34,736 bases of DNA. Origin: Gammaproteobacteria bacterium. Its GTDB lineage: Bacteria; Pseudomonadota; Gammaproteobacteria; QZLD01. The stretch covers positions 1 through 34,736 of the forward strand of contig QZLE01000002.1 of assembly GCA_004796365.1 (NCBI GenBank), written 5' to 3'. Each line of letters begins with the position of its first letter. Positions within the stretch are counted from its first letter, which is position 1. Positions 8,979 to 17,526 of the stretch are shown in pieces. Below the pieces are notes generated by a model. That model ran no database searches. It saw only the letters and a list, made by a program, of their open reading frames with translations, and was not told the origin of the DNA. A program made the translations under genes and the position numbers.

Positions 8979-9692
8979 ATGAGAACAATATTTGCACTAA
9001 TTACTTTGATTTTATTTAGCTGTTCAGTAGCCGCAAATGCCAATTTGTCGGCATCAGGCAATTATGAAGTAATATCAAAAGCACATGCTGAACTTAGTGC
9101 ATTTATGCAGTCAAAAGATCTGGAAAATTTTGAGATCAAGATGGCGGGTAAAATTTCTGAACTGCCAAAGCTGGATTTGAAACAAAAGGTTAGTGTTCGA
9201 AAAATAAACACTGAAAAGATTTCGCCGCGGATGTTGGTTTGGGTTGACATAGTTGCAAGCGGAAAAACTAGCAGGAGTGTACCTGTCTGGTTTGCTGTAA
9301 AGGCCTACAAGAAAGTTATGGTAGCTTCTGAAAATTTAGGTTTAAGAAAAGACATTAAAATGTCTGATTTTGACAGCGAAGTTGTAAATATTGCTCAACT
9401 TTCGGCAAACCCGGTTAAGTTTGGAACAGACTTTAGCAAAGTCCAGTTAAATAAGCCTTTATTGAAAGGACATGTGTTAACGCTCAGTCATATTGAAGCT
9501 AAACCAGCGGTAAGATCAAAGGCTAGGGTAAAGGTGATACTTGATAGCAAAGGGATTAAGCTTGAGACATTTGCTATCGCCAGAAGAGATGCTGAAGTCG
9601 GTGATAAAATTTTTGTAAGTCCAGAGGGCAACCAGAGCGAAAGTTATATGGCTCAGGTTATCGGGCAAGGTTTGGTTTTGGTTCAGGATTAG
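8979..9692 (+). CDS. flgA: P-ring assembly chaperone FlgA
   Basis: A 237-residue periplasmic protein with a Sec signal peptide (residues 1-21, cleavage after ANA). A SAF-like domain starts near residue 110 (ASENLGLRKDIKMSDF), and the end GDKIFVSPEGNQSESYMAQV is typical of FlgA C-termini. FlgA assists polymerisation of FlgI into the P-ring. Its position between flgG and flgH-flgI fits that function. The N-terminal third is weakly conserved, as is usual for the family. Confidence 0.9.
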   Translation: MRTIFALITLILFSCSVAANANLSASGNYEVISKAHAELSAFMQSKDLENFEIKMAGKISELPKLDLKQKVSVRKINTEKISPRMLVWVDIVASGKTSRSVPVWFAVKAYKKVMVASENLGLRKDIKMSDFDSEVVNIAQLSANPVKFGTDFSKVQLNKPLLKGHVLTLSHIEAKPAVRSKARVKVILDSKGIKLETFAIARRDAEVGDKIFVSPEGNQSESYMAQVIGQGLVLVQD

Positions 9693-9764
9693 ATCGGGTA
9701 AGTGAATTTTTTTGGTGAAGAAATAGCCTTGGTAAAGAACAGTTGGAGTTGGGGAGATAAATTA

Positions 9765-10334
9765 GTGAGAATTTTAATGGTAGCAGTTTTATCAGTTTTT
9801 ATTAGCGGATATGTAACTGCGAAAAGTTTATATGACGAGTCTACATATCGTCCGTACACTACTGATAACAAGGCATTTATGGTTGGAGATACCATAACTG
9901 TGAATGTAGTAGAGATGTCATCTGCTGAGTCAAGTGCCGATACAGTTGCTCATAGAGGAGTTGGAGCTGATGCGCATATCCAGGATTTTGGTGGCTTGGA
10001 TATTGGTGATATTCAACTGGGAACAGAAACCGGTGGTGGTGGTAAGGTAAAACGTAAAGGTGACCTTCGTGCTCAGATCACAGTTGAAGTTATAAAGGTT
10101 CATCCAAATGGGGTTTTAGAAATCGCCGGTGAAAAACTAATAACCCTTAACGATGAAGAACAGCGCATTGTTGTTTCCGGAAAAGTTAGAAAAGATGATA
10201 TCTCTGCGGAGAATATTGTCCTTTCCAGTAGAATCAGCGATGCACACATTGAGTATATGGGAAAAGGTGTAATTGGCGATAGCCAAAAGCCTGGAGCAAT
10301 TTATCGATTCTTTAACTGGCTGGGAATATTATGA
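9765..10334 (+). CDS. flgH: flagellar L-ring protein FlgH without a lipobox
   Basis: A 189-residue protein recognised as FlgH by FMVGDTITVNVVEMSSAESS, a glycine-rich loop, ITVEVIKVHPNGVLEIAGEK, and RISDAHIEYMGKG with a C-terminal RFFNWLGIL. The frame opens at a GTG at 9702. I prefer the GTG at 9765, preceded by GGAG, because it yields a clean signal peptide (RILMVAVLSVFISGYVTA) with likely cleavage before KSLYDE. Known FlgH proteins are normally lipoproteins. Here no Cys occurs near the cleavage site, or anywhere in the protein with either start, so lipid anchoring appears lost. It overlaps flgI by four bases. The function is inferred to be the outer-membrane bushing for the rod. Confidence 0.92.
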   Translation: MRILMVAVLSVFISGYVTAKSLYDESTYRPYTTDNKAFMVGDTITVNVVEMSSAESSADTVAHRGVGADAHIQDFGGLDIGDIQLGTETGGGGKVKRKGDLRAQITVEVIKVHPNGVLEIAGEKLITLNDEEQRIVVSGKVRKDDISAENIVLSSRISDAHIEYMGKGVIGDSQKPGAIYRFFNWLGIL

Positions 10335-11470
10335 TGCGCAAAATAAAAATGCCTATTATCAAATCATTGATCTTGTTGTTGGTGTTATCGCCGCTGTTTG
10401 CCCATGCGACAGCAGGAGATAGCGTAAGATTAAAAGACCTAGCTAGAATTGATGGTATTCGTGACAACTCATTGAGTGGGTATGGTCTGGTAATTGGTCT
10501 CGCTGGTACAGGCGACTCAAGCAGAAACGGGGCTACACTTCAGTCTGTTGCTAATATGCTAAAAGCATTTGGCGTTGTGGTCCCTTCAGCTGATTTATAT
10601 AGTCGTAATGTCGCTGCAGTTGTCTTAACTGCTAATTTGCCACCATTTGCAGAATCCGGCCAAAAGCTCGATGTAAATGTTTCATCGTTAGGAGATTCCA
10701 GAAGCTTGGTAGGTGGAACCCTGCTACTTGCTCCATTGAAAGGTCCTGATCAAAAGGTGTATGCCTTAGCTCAGGGACCGATATCTATAGGTGGTTTTAA
10801 ATATGACATGTACGGCAACATGGTACAAAAGAACCACCCGACTGTCGGTATTGTTCCTGGCGGGGCAATTGTTGAACGCGTAGTTGATTCACAGGTTGTT
10901 AAAAAAGATGGGACTATAGATTTGGTTCTATACCACCCGGACTTCACTACTGCAGGCAGAGTAGCAGACTCCATTAACAGAGGAATTGTTTCGGGTAGTG
11001 CCAAGGCTGTACATGCCGGAAAGATCCGCGTAACACTAGATGAAACATCCCAGAACAATATTGTTGATTTCATCCGGGACCTTGAAAGTCTGAAAATAGT
11101 CCCGGATCAGAAAGCGAAAGTAGTAGTTAATGAAAGAACTGGAACTGTTGTTTCTGGTGGCGATGTAAAGATTTCATCTACTTCTGTAACGCAGGGCGAG
11201 CTAAAGATTTCAATCAAAACTGATTTCGAAGTTTCTCAGCCAACACTGGTAGCTAAAACAGGTGAAGGTGTGAGAAGTGTTATTACACCGGACACACAGA
11301 TTGAGGTTACTGAAGGCAATAACGGGAGTGTGAATTTACCAGCAGGCACAACTGTTGCTGACCTTGTGGCGGCATTAAACAAAATCAAAACGAGTACCAG
11401 AGATATCATTGTAATCTTGCAAGCGATTAAACGCTCTGGCGGATTGCATGCTGAATTGGTAATTCAGTAA
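10331..11470 (+). CDS. flgI: flagellar P-ring protein FlgI
   Basis: A 379-residue protein with a Sec signal peptide (residues 1-28, ending FAHATA) followed by the family start RLKDLARIDGIRDNSLSGYG and LVIGLAGTGDS. FlgI forms the P-ring around the distal rod in the peptidoglycan layer. Length and motifs are standard. Either of two adjacent ATG codons (10331 or 10334) could be used, and the first overlaps the flgH stop. In many proteobacteria flgI is followed by the peptidoglycan hydrolase gene flgJ; here flgB follows instead. Confidence 0.96.
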   Translation: MMRKIKMPIIKSLILLLVLSPLFAHATAGDSVRLKDLARIDGIRDNSLSGYGLVIGLAGTGDSSRNGATLQSVANMLKAFGVVVPSADLYSRNVAAVVLTANLPPFAESGQKLDVNVSSLGDSRSLVGGTLLLAPLKGPDQKVYALAQGPISIGGFKYDMYGNMVQKNHPTVGIVPGGAIVERVVDSQVVKKDGTIDLVLYHPDFTTAGRVADSINRGIVSGSAKAVHAGKIRVTLDETSQNNIVDFIRDLESLKIVPDQKAKVVVNERTGTVVSGGDVKISSTSVTQGELKISIKTDFEVSQPTLVAKTGEGVRSVITPDTQIEVTEGNNGSVNLPAGTTVADLVAALNKIKTSTRDIIVILQAIKRSGGLHAELVIQ

Positions 11471-11528
11471 TGATTATTCAAAAGCTAGGTGTTAATAAAC
11501 TAGATAGTGAAAAGAAATAGGTGAAATT

Positions 11529-11921
11529 ATGTTAGGTGGTACAGAAAAAATAACGATGGATTTAGTGCAGTTAGCTCTGAATGTATCGTCTTTAAAACAG
11601 CAGGTGATATCAAATAATATCGCCAATAGTAATACTGTTGGGTTTAAACCATTGAAGGTTGATTTTGAAAAACAGTTGCAGAGTTTAAGTAAGACCTTAA
11701 GTAATCGCACAGATTCTGATTCAGTCTCCAGCATGATTAAAACACTGCAGCCAGAAATTGTAATAGATCAGGATTTTGATCAGTTGGGTGATAAGAGTGT
11801 TCGCCTTGATCAGGAAATGGCAGATATGACAGAAAATTCTGTTCACTATCAAGCACTGATTGAGTCGGTTACCAAGAAAATGGCTTTGCTTCGCCTGGCG
11901 ATTAACGGAGGGCAGCGCTAA
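11529..11921 (+). CDS. flgB: flagellar proximal rod protein FlgB
   Basis: A 130-residue rod protein. The rod motif VISNNIANSNTVGFK is at residues 26-40, and the C-terminal helix HYQALIESVTKKMALLRLAI is typical of FlgB. It is exported through the type III gate to start rod assembly on FliE. The 58-base gap before it is the longest in the cluster, but an AGGTG ribosome site precedes the ATG and no terminator is seen in the gap. It overlaps flgC by one base (TAATG). Confidence 0.93.
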   Translation: MLGGTEKITMDLVQLALNVSSLKQQVISNNIANSNTVGFKPLKVDFEKQLQSLSKTLSNRTDSDSVSSMIKTLQPEIVIDQDFDQLGDKSVRLDQEMADMTENSVHYQALIESVTKKMALLRLAINGGQR

Positions 11922-12373
11922 TGGATTACACAAATAGTTTTGCAATAAGCGCATCAGGAATGACCCTGGAACGATTAAGGCTGGATGTAACTGCCTTGAA
12001 TCTGGCTAATGCCAATACAACAAAAAAGGCAGACGGTAGCTTATACAGACCGATGAAGGTTGTTGCATCTCCAGGTGAGACCTTTGTAGAGGTTTTAAAA
12101 AACGAGGCTAATGCGGCATCACTTAAAGGGTCTGAGGTAAAAGGCGTTGTTGATGTGCAGTTGGTACCTTCTTCTGTTGGGCCTAAGAAGGTACATGATC
12201 CTGCACACCCTCATGCAGATGAGAAAGGTTTTGTGGAATATCCGAATGTTAATCCGGCTGATGAAATGATTAACATGATAAGTGCACAAAGAAGTTATGA
12301 GGCAAACGTAAAGGCATTTAATGCTACAAAAACCATGGCGTTGCGAGCGCTACAAATTGGGGGGAATAAATAA
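11921..12373 (+). CDS. flgC: flagellar proximal rod protein FlgC
   Basis: A 150-residue rod protein close to the usual FlgC length. Conserved parts are the N-terminal FAISASGMTLERLRLDV with LNLANANT, the central LYRPMKVV, and the C-terminal VEYPNVNPADEMINMISAQR followed by SYEANV. It builds the proximal rod with FlgB, FlgF and FliE. One-base overlaps with flgB upstream and fliE downstream indicate translational coupling. Confidence 0.95.
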   Translation: MDYTNSFAISASGMTLERLRLDVTALNLANANTTKKADGSLYRPMKVVASPGETFVEVLKNEANAASLKGSEVKGVVDVQLVPSSVGPKKVHDPAHPHADEKGFVEYPNVNPADEMINMISAQRSYEANVKAFNATKTMALRALQIGGNK

Positions 12374-12669
12374 TGGCAATTGAACCTATTGCACCAATTT
12401 CAGCACAAATAGACCCGATTTCTAATCAGGCTATTTCAACAACAACCAAAAGCTCATTTGAGAGCTTTATGCAAAATGCAACACAAACAACAAATGATAA
12501 GTTGGTTGACGCTGATATAGCTGTTAGAGATTTGGCATTGGGAAAATCACAAAATTTACATGAAGTGATGATTTCGCTGGAAGAAGCGAAAATATCGTTC
12601 GAGTTAATGGTTCAGGTAAGAAACAAGATTGTAGAAGCTTACCAGGAAATTCTGCGCATGCGCATATAG
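12373..12669 (+). CDS. fliE: rod-MS ring junction protein FliE
   Basis: A 98-residue protein with a variable N-terminus and the FliE C-terminal helix: DLALGKSQNLHEVMISLEEA, then the AKISFELMVQVRNKIVEAYQ region and the terminal EILRMRI. FliE links the FliF ring and export gate to the rod and is an early export substrate. Length matches the family. It sits in the standard flgB-flgC-fliE-fliF order. Confidence 0.95.
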   Translation: MAIEPIAPISAQIDPISNQAISTTTKSSFESFMQNATQTTNDKLVDADIAVRDLALGKSQNLHEVMISLEEAKISFELMVQVRNKIVEAYQEILRMRI

Positions 12670-12683
12670 AGGCAGTTTAAAAA

Positions 12684-14186
12684 ATGACAAATACAAAAGG
12701 TTTTATAAATGATATGAGTACCGGTAAAAAGGCTAGCCTTATTATTGGTTTCCTGTTGATCATTGCTATAACGGCATTTCTGGGAATATGGGCATTTTCA
12801 TCAAAAGATTCAGTATTGTTTTCAAAGCTGGATGATGCAGATGCAGCGCTGATGATTGAACAGTTGGAAGAGATGAAAATCCCATTTTCACTCACAGATG
12901 GCGGAAAAACAATCCTGGTAGATGACAGAATTGTTCACGAAACAAGACTTAAACTAATGGCAAAAGGTGTAAATCTGGCTGGTGGTGTAGGTTTTGAAAT
13001 TTTTGATGATGCTGAATTTGGTATGACAGAATATGCCCAGAAAATTAACTACCAAAGAGCGCTGCAGGGTGAATTATCCAGAACCATTTCTGCTCTTGAT
13101 GAGGTTAAGTATGCGCGAGTTCATCTAGTGTTGCCAAAATCTTCTCTGTTCTCTGAAGAGCAAACCAAGGCTAAGGCATCTGTTACCTTGGTTGTTGAAA
13201 ATGGTGTTGAGCTTAAGAAGAAAAGAATTATTGGTATCCAGAGGCTGGTTGCAGCTTCTATATCTGATATGCAGCCATCTCAAGTAACTGTGCTTGACCA
13301 AAAGGGTATCCCTTTATCAGCTGCTGTTTCAGATACTGGTTTTGATGCTGCTTCTTCGTCTCGTTTGGAAGAAAAACAGGCTATAGAGTCTTACCTTTCC
13401 CAAAAAGCACTTGAGGTATTAGAACACTCATTTGGAAAAGGCACCTCAATCGTAAAAGTTGATGTGACTTTAGACCACAATAAAGTTAAGACTACCAGTG
13501 AAAATATTCTTGGGGCAGATGGAATCAATAACCGAGGCGTTCTCACTAGAAAGCGTGAAACTATCTCTAAACAGCCAATTGTAAAAGGAGATGCTAAAAA
13601 AGGTTCTAAGATTCAGAAGAATGAATCTTCAACTACTGAACTTGATTACAAGGTTGGGCGTGAGATTAAAGAATCTATCACCGCTCCTGGAGGTATTACC
13701 AAGATATCGGTTGGTGTAATTCTACCTGCTGGAACCAGCTCGTCACAAGTGAACAAAGCACTAGAATTGATCAGCATGGTTGTTGGAATTAATAAGGAAC
13801 GCGGCGACAAAATCTTTGTGCAAACCCTATCTGAATCTACGGACCTATTAGCTGATATTAAACTTGATACCGTGGGGCAGGAACAATTTGCTCCACAGGT
13901 ACCGGTTAAAAACGATCTTAAAGAATTGGCAAATAGTAGATCAATTTCTTATAGCCAAAAATCTGGAAAGGTTGTCGTGGACATTAACTATTTGAAGAAA
14001 AATATGTGGATCTTTCTGGCGATTTTGCTTGGAGTAGTGATTATTCTTGTATTAATGCTTTGGCCAGGTAATAAAGGGTTATCTTCAACAAAGAAGAGCT
14101 TAACCGACGACGAGAAGGAGGCAGTTTTACAAGAAATCAGCGAATGGATTGGTGTTAAGTCCAAAGGTGAAAAAAGCGGAGTTTAA
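12684..14186 (+). CDS. fliF: flagellar MS-ring protein FliF with a short C-terminal tail
   Basis: A 500-residue ring protein with membrane helices at about 18-37 and 441-461 and a large periplasmic part between them. That part includes the YscJ/FliF signature region KINYQRALQGELSRTISALD (about 120-139). E. coli-type FliF is about 550 residues. Most of the difference here is the cytoplasmic tail after the second helix, only about 39 residues. In standard flagella that tail binds the N-domain of FliG. A possible helix DDEKEAVLQEISEWI remains. The short tail coincides with the absence of a normal fliG in the next slot. Confidence 0.95.
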   Translation: MTNTKGFINDMSTGKKASLIIGFLLIIAITAFLGIWAFSSKDSVLFSKLDDADAALMIEQLEEMKIPFSLTDGGKTILVDDRIVHETRLKLMAKGVNLAGGVGFEIFDDAEFGMTEYAQKINYQRALQGELSRTISALDEVKYARVHLVLPKSSLFSEEQTKAKASVTLVVENGVELKKKRIIGIQRLVAASISDMQPSQVTVLDQKGIPLSAAVSDTGFDAASSSRLEEKQAIESYLSQKALEVLEHSFGKGTSIVKVDVTLDHNKVKTTSENILGADGINNRGVLTRKRETISKQPIVKGDAKKGSKIQKNESSTTELDYKVGREIKESITAPGGITKISVGVILPAGTSSSQVNKALELISMVVGINKERGDKIFVQTLSESTDLLADIKLDTVGQEQFAPQVPVKNDLKELANSRSISYSQKSGKVVVDINYLKKNMWIFLAILLGVVIILVLMLWPGNKGLSSTKKSLTDDEKEAVLQEISEWIGVKSKGEKSGV

Positions 14187-14187
14187 T

Positions 14188-14757
14188 ATGACTGATTCAC
14201 ACAAACTTGCAGCCATGCGCCTCAGCGGATTAAGTGAACAGGATAGGGAATGGGTGCTGTCTCGCTTACCGGTTACCGACCAGGAAAAGATTGTTACCCT
14301 GATTGGTGAGTTTGAGCAATTTGGTATTGAAGGAGCTGATGATAGCCTTCAAGCTATTCTCAATGATAATGGTAATAATTCAGGAACAGGTTTACCTGGT
14401 ACTAAAATCAATGAAGAAAGCCCTAGGTGCAAAATTATTAATAGCGCGGAAATTAATGATGTTATTGCGGCTATGAGAAATGTTCCTGATGAGATTGTTG
14501 CAACAATTCTTGCAGAAAGAAATTGGAAATGGGAACAGGACCTGCTGCTTTCAAGAGGTGTTAACGATCTGGAACGCATTAAAAAACTTAAAAAAAGGAA
14601 ATCCAGGCTTGGTGATCGCGCTAAAGCTGTACTTATTGAGTGTTTGGCCGCTGAGCTAGATCCTGCTTCTCCACAAGGTGGAAATTTTGATGATCATCTG
14701 CATGCTCAAAAACAGCCTAAAAAGAAAGGCATCTTTAGTAAAAGAGGCAAAGCATAA
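14188..14757 (+). CDS. 189-residue protein occupying the fliG slot; not canonical FliG
   Basis: A soluble protein between fliF and fliH, where fliG (about 330 residues) is expected. Residues 5-47 (KLAAMRLSGLSEQDREWVLS onward) form a helical segment faintly like the FliG N-terminal domain. A low-complexity linker covers about 60-80. A second helical module follows at 86-157, with RNWKWEQDLL at 111-120, and the tail is basic (KKKGIFSKRGKA). I see no FliG middle domain with its EHPQ motif and no torque-generating C-domain with the charged helix. Start ATG 14188 follows a GCGGAG site and lies two bases after fliF; the gene overlaps fliH by one base. By position it may link FliF to the SPOA proteins, like SctK in type III secretion. 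That is inference. Confidence 0.8.
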   Translation: MTDSHKLAAMRLSGLSEQDREWVLSRLPVTDQEKIVTLIGEFEQFGIEGADDSLQAILNDNGNNSGTGLPGTKINEESPRCKIINSAEINDVIAAMRNVPDEIVATILAERNWKWEQDLLLSRGVNDLERIKKLKKRKSRLGDRAKAVLIECLAAELDPASPQGGNFDDHLHAQKQPKKKGIFSKRGKA

Positions 14758-15677
14758 TGAGCCGAATTATTTCCTCAGCAAAAATTGATGGACACCCTTT
14801 AGTTCTTTCGAGAACTTCTCCGACTGCCAAGGCTAGCTTTGACTTGCATGAGCACGCAATTAAACAGGCATCTGAAGCAGGATACGGAGATCATGATCGC
14901 GATTCAATTGAGCTTGCCTCACATGAAAAGCAGGGCTCTGATGTCGTCAATAAAACAGACACTACAACTATTGCTGAAGATAAACCAAATTCAAGCGAAG
15001 TCGAAATGATGGTTTCAAATCAGCATTATTCTGCAGTTGCTGAGCAGGCGTTGATAGAAAAAAAGGCTCTTGAGGCTGAAAGAAAACAGATCGACATTGA
15101 TAAACAGCAGCTTGAACAGGAAAGACAAGAGTTCTATGCAGAAATTGAAAACCTTAAGCAAGATGCAAAGGCTGAAGCCAAGAAAAGTGGTCACGCTGAA
15201 GGGTTCAAAGAAGGGCTGTTATCTGCTGAAAAAGAGCATGATAAAAAAATGTCTGAACTGGATTCATGTATTGAAACTATAAAGCAGATTTATGCGAAAG
15301 AAGTTTCTGGACTTGAAGATATTTGTCTAGAGTTGGTTTTTGAATCATTGGGAAAGATACTAGGCAGTGAATTACAAAAAACTGAGATTGTCACGCAAGC
15401 AGTTAAAGAGATTGTATCCAAGGCAAGAGACAGCAGTAAAATAATTCTACATGTAAGTAAAAAGGATTACGAAGTAATTCTTGATAACAAAGAAGAGCTG
15501 GAGGCTTTAACCCAAGGCAGCAATATTGAAATTGTCCCTGATGGAAGAGTAATGTTGGGCGGATGTTTGCTTGATTCTGCTGATGGATCATTGGATGGGC
15601 GTATCGAGATGCAGATTCAAAGGCTTAAAGAGATATTTCTGAATGTTAGAAATTCAAACAATAGGGTTGTTAAGTGA
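14757..15677 (+). CDS. fliH: export ATPase regulator FliH/SctL family
   Basis: A 306-residue protein. Residues 1-95 are poorly conserved and Ser/Asp/Glu-rich. A long charged coiled coil spans about 98-170, and the C-terminal FliH/SctL domain contains EIVPDGRVMLGGCLLDSADG followed by GRIEMQIQRLKEIF. FliH dimers hold the FliI ATPase and tether it to the C-ring via FliN. It is longer than E. coli FliH (about 230), mostly from the extended N-terminus, which may fit a non-standard C-ring. It has one-base overlaps with both neighbours. Confidence 0.92.
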   Translation: MSRIISSAKIDGHPLVLSRTSPTAKASFDLHEHAIKQASEAGYGDHDRDSIELASHEKQGSDVVNKTDTTTIAEDKPNSSEVEMMVSNQHYSAVAEQALIEKKALEAERKQIDIDKQQLEQERQEFYAEIENLKQDAKAEAKKSGHAEGFKEGLLSAEKEHDKKMSELDSCIETIKQIYAKEVSGLEDICLELVFESLGKILGSELQKTEIVTQAVKEIVSKARDSSKIILHVSKKDYEVILDNKEELEALTQGSNIEIVPDGRVMLGGCLLDSADGSLDGRIEMQIQRLKEIFLNVRNSNNRVVK

Positions 15678-17059
15678 TGGATTTTAACGGCTATAAGGAA
15701 GCAATTTGCACTAGCGAATTAGTTAAAAGAACTGGAAAAGTTGTTCAGTTCTTTGGCCTTATAGTTGAGTCGGTTGGTCCGGATGCATTTCTTGGTGAGC
15801 TATGTGAAATACACTCTCCAACAGCAAGTAATCCAATACTGGCTGAAGTAGTAGGTTTAAAAAATGGTCGCGTCCTTTTGATGCCGTATGGTGATCTCCG
15901 TGGAATTAGCCTGGGTAGCGAAGTTGCTGCTACAGGACGGCCGGTTGATGTTTCTGTTGGGGATTCTTTGCTGGGACGTGTTATCGACTCTTTTGGCAGG
16001 TCATTGGATGAAGGCCCTGATATATCAACCGAAAAGCGCTATCCATTATATAACGACCCGATAAACCCTCTGCAAAGAGAAAAGATAAATGATTGCCTTG
16101 AAACAGGTGTTAGATCTATAGATACACTGTTGACCGTTGGCAAAGGGCAAAGAATTGGAATTTTTGCCGGAAGTGGTGTAGGTAAAAGTACATTGCTTGG
16201 AATGATCGCCAGGAATATGAAGGCAGATGTGAATGTGATTGCTTTGATTGGCGAAAGGGGGCGAGAGGTTAAAGACTTTATTGAAGAGTCCCTTGGGGAA
16301 GAAGGTTTGGCTAAGTCTGTAGTTATTGCTGCCACAGCAGACCAACCTGCTCTTGTTAGAACTCACGCAGCATTTGTGGCAAGCGCAATTGCGGAATATT
16401 TCCGCGATCAAGGTAAACATGTAGTTCTTACAATGGACTCAGTTACCAGGTTCGCAACGGCTCAGCGAGAGATTGGTCTAGCAATAGGTGAGCCACCAAC
16501 ATCACGTGGCTATACACCTTCAGTATTTACCATTATGCCAAGGTTATTGGAGCGAGGTGGCAAGATTAAAGGTGGAGGATCTATTACGGCATTCTATACA
16601 GTGTTGGTTGATGGTGATGACATGAATGATCCGATCGCCGATAACGTGCGCTCAATCCTTGATGGACATATTGTTTTATCTCGAGATCTGGCAAATAGTG
16701 GGCACTATCCAGCGGTGGATATTTTGCAAAGTGTCAGTCGTTTGATGCCGGATTTAGCCGGTGAAAATGAACTGGAACTTGCCAATGACGCTGTGGCCTA
16801 TCTAAACACCTACGATAAAGCCAAAGATATGGTTGAGCTTGGTGCATATAGGTCAGGTACAAACCCGGAGCTTGATAAGGCAATAGGGCTTATGCCTGAA
16901 ATTGAAACGTTTTTAAGGCAAGACAGGTTTGAAAAATCTAATCGTGATGATGGGATGGCTAGATTGACTAAGATTATATCTGCGGCAAGCTCAAGCTCTG
17001 TTCAAACACAGCCACAATCAAATTCTGTCATCAAGAAAATTATAAATGATCAATTATAG
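15677..17059 (+). CDS. fliI: flagellar export ATPase FliI
   Basis: A 460-residue type III ATPase of the F1-beta-like family. The Walker A motif GSGVGKST is at about 165-172. The Walker B region HVVLTMDSVTRFATAQREIG and the family motif GEPPTSRGYTPSVF follow in order. It powers unloading of substrate-chaperone complexes at the gate. The frame opens at a GTG at 15674, but the ATG at 15677, sharing one base with the fliH stop, is the more likely start. All catalytic motifs are intact. FliI/SctN proteins look alike across flagella and secretion systems, so the name follows the neighbours. Confidence 0.96.
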   Translation: MDFNGYKEAICTSELVKRTGKVVQFFGLIVESVGPDAFLGELCEIHSPTASNPILAEVVGLKNGRVLLMPYGDLRGISLGSEVAATGRPVDVSVGDSLLGRVIDSFGRSLDEGPDISTEKRYPLYNDPINPLQREKINDCLETGVRSIDTLLTVGKGQRIGIFAGSGVGKSTLLGMIARNMKADVNVIALIGERGREVKDFIEESLGEEGLAKSVVIAATADQPALVRTHAAFVASAIAEYFRDQGKHVVLTMDSVTRFATAQREIGLAIGEPPTSRGYTPSVFTIMPRLLERGGKIKGGGSITAFYTVLVDGDDMNDPIADNVRSILDGHIVLSRDLANSGHYPAVDILQSVSRLMPDLAGENELELANDAVAYLNTYDKAKDMVELGAYRSGTNPELDKAIGLMPEIETFLRQDRFEKSNRDDGMARLTKIISAASSSSVQTQPQSNSVIKKIINDQL

Positions 17060-17074
17060 GGGAGATGAGATCAA

Positions 17075-17524
17075 ATGAACGCAAAACGATTTCAATATAA
17101 CCTGAAGGCAGTGCAAAGGCGCAATGAATGGGAAAAGAATTCCGCGCGTCAGGATGTTTCTGAGGCAAAAAAAGTTCTTGAAGATAAGAAAGATCAAGAG
17201 CAGAAACTATCTGAAAAAGTTTCAGATATTGAAAATGAGCTAAGAATGATGACTGAAGGTAATATGGATCTGGATCCTGGTAGATTAACAATGACAATGC
17301 AGTATATGTCTTCTAAGCGACATGACTTGTCGGAAGGTAAAAAAGAGACTCTAAAGGCATTGGAAGAGTACGATGAGAAATTCGATACCTATGTAGAAGC
17401 AGATAAAAATGTTCGCGTTATAGAAAAGCACAAACAAAGGGAGTTAAAGAAGTTTCTTCAGGAAGATAACCGTGAAATATATAAAGAATCAGATGATCTT
17501 TGGATTGGCAGGAAGGGTGAATAG
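17075..17524 (+). CDS. fliJ: coiled-coil export chaperone FliJ
   Basis: A 149-residue, highly charged, almost wholly helical protein with heptad-like Lys/Glu patterning, the expected build and length of FliJ/SctO stalk proteins. Its start NAKRFQYNLKAVQRRNEW matches the usual FliJ N-terminal pattern. It inserts into the FliI hexamer and contacts FlhA. Sequence similarity in this family is weak, so the call rests on position directly after fliI, length and coiled-coil character. A GGGGAG ribosome site precedes the ATG. Confidence 0.85.
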   Translation: MNAKRFQYNLKAVQRRNEWEKNSARQDVSEAKKVLEDKKDQEQKLSEKVSDIENELRMMTEGNMDLDPGRLTMTMQYMSSKRHDLSEGKKETLKALEEYDEKFDTYVEADKNVRVIEKHKQRELKKFLQEDNREIYKESDDLWIGRKGE

Positions 17525-17526
17525 TC

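Noticed and set aside
14149-14187. Start of the fliG-slot gene inside fliF at 14149
   Set aside because: ATG 14188 has a GCGGAG site at good spacing and begins just after the fliF stop. The upstream extension is fliF coding sequence read in another frame.
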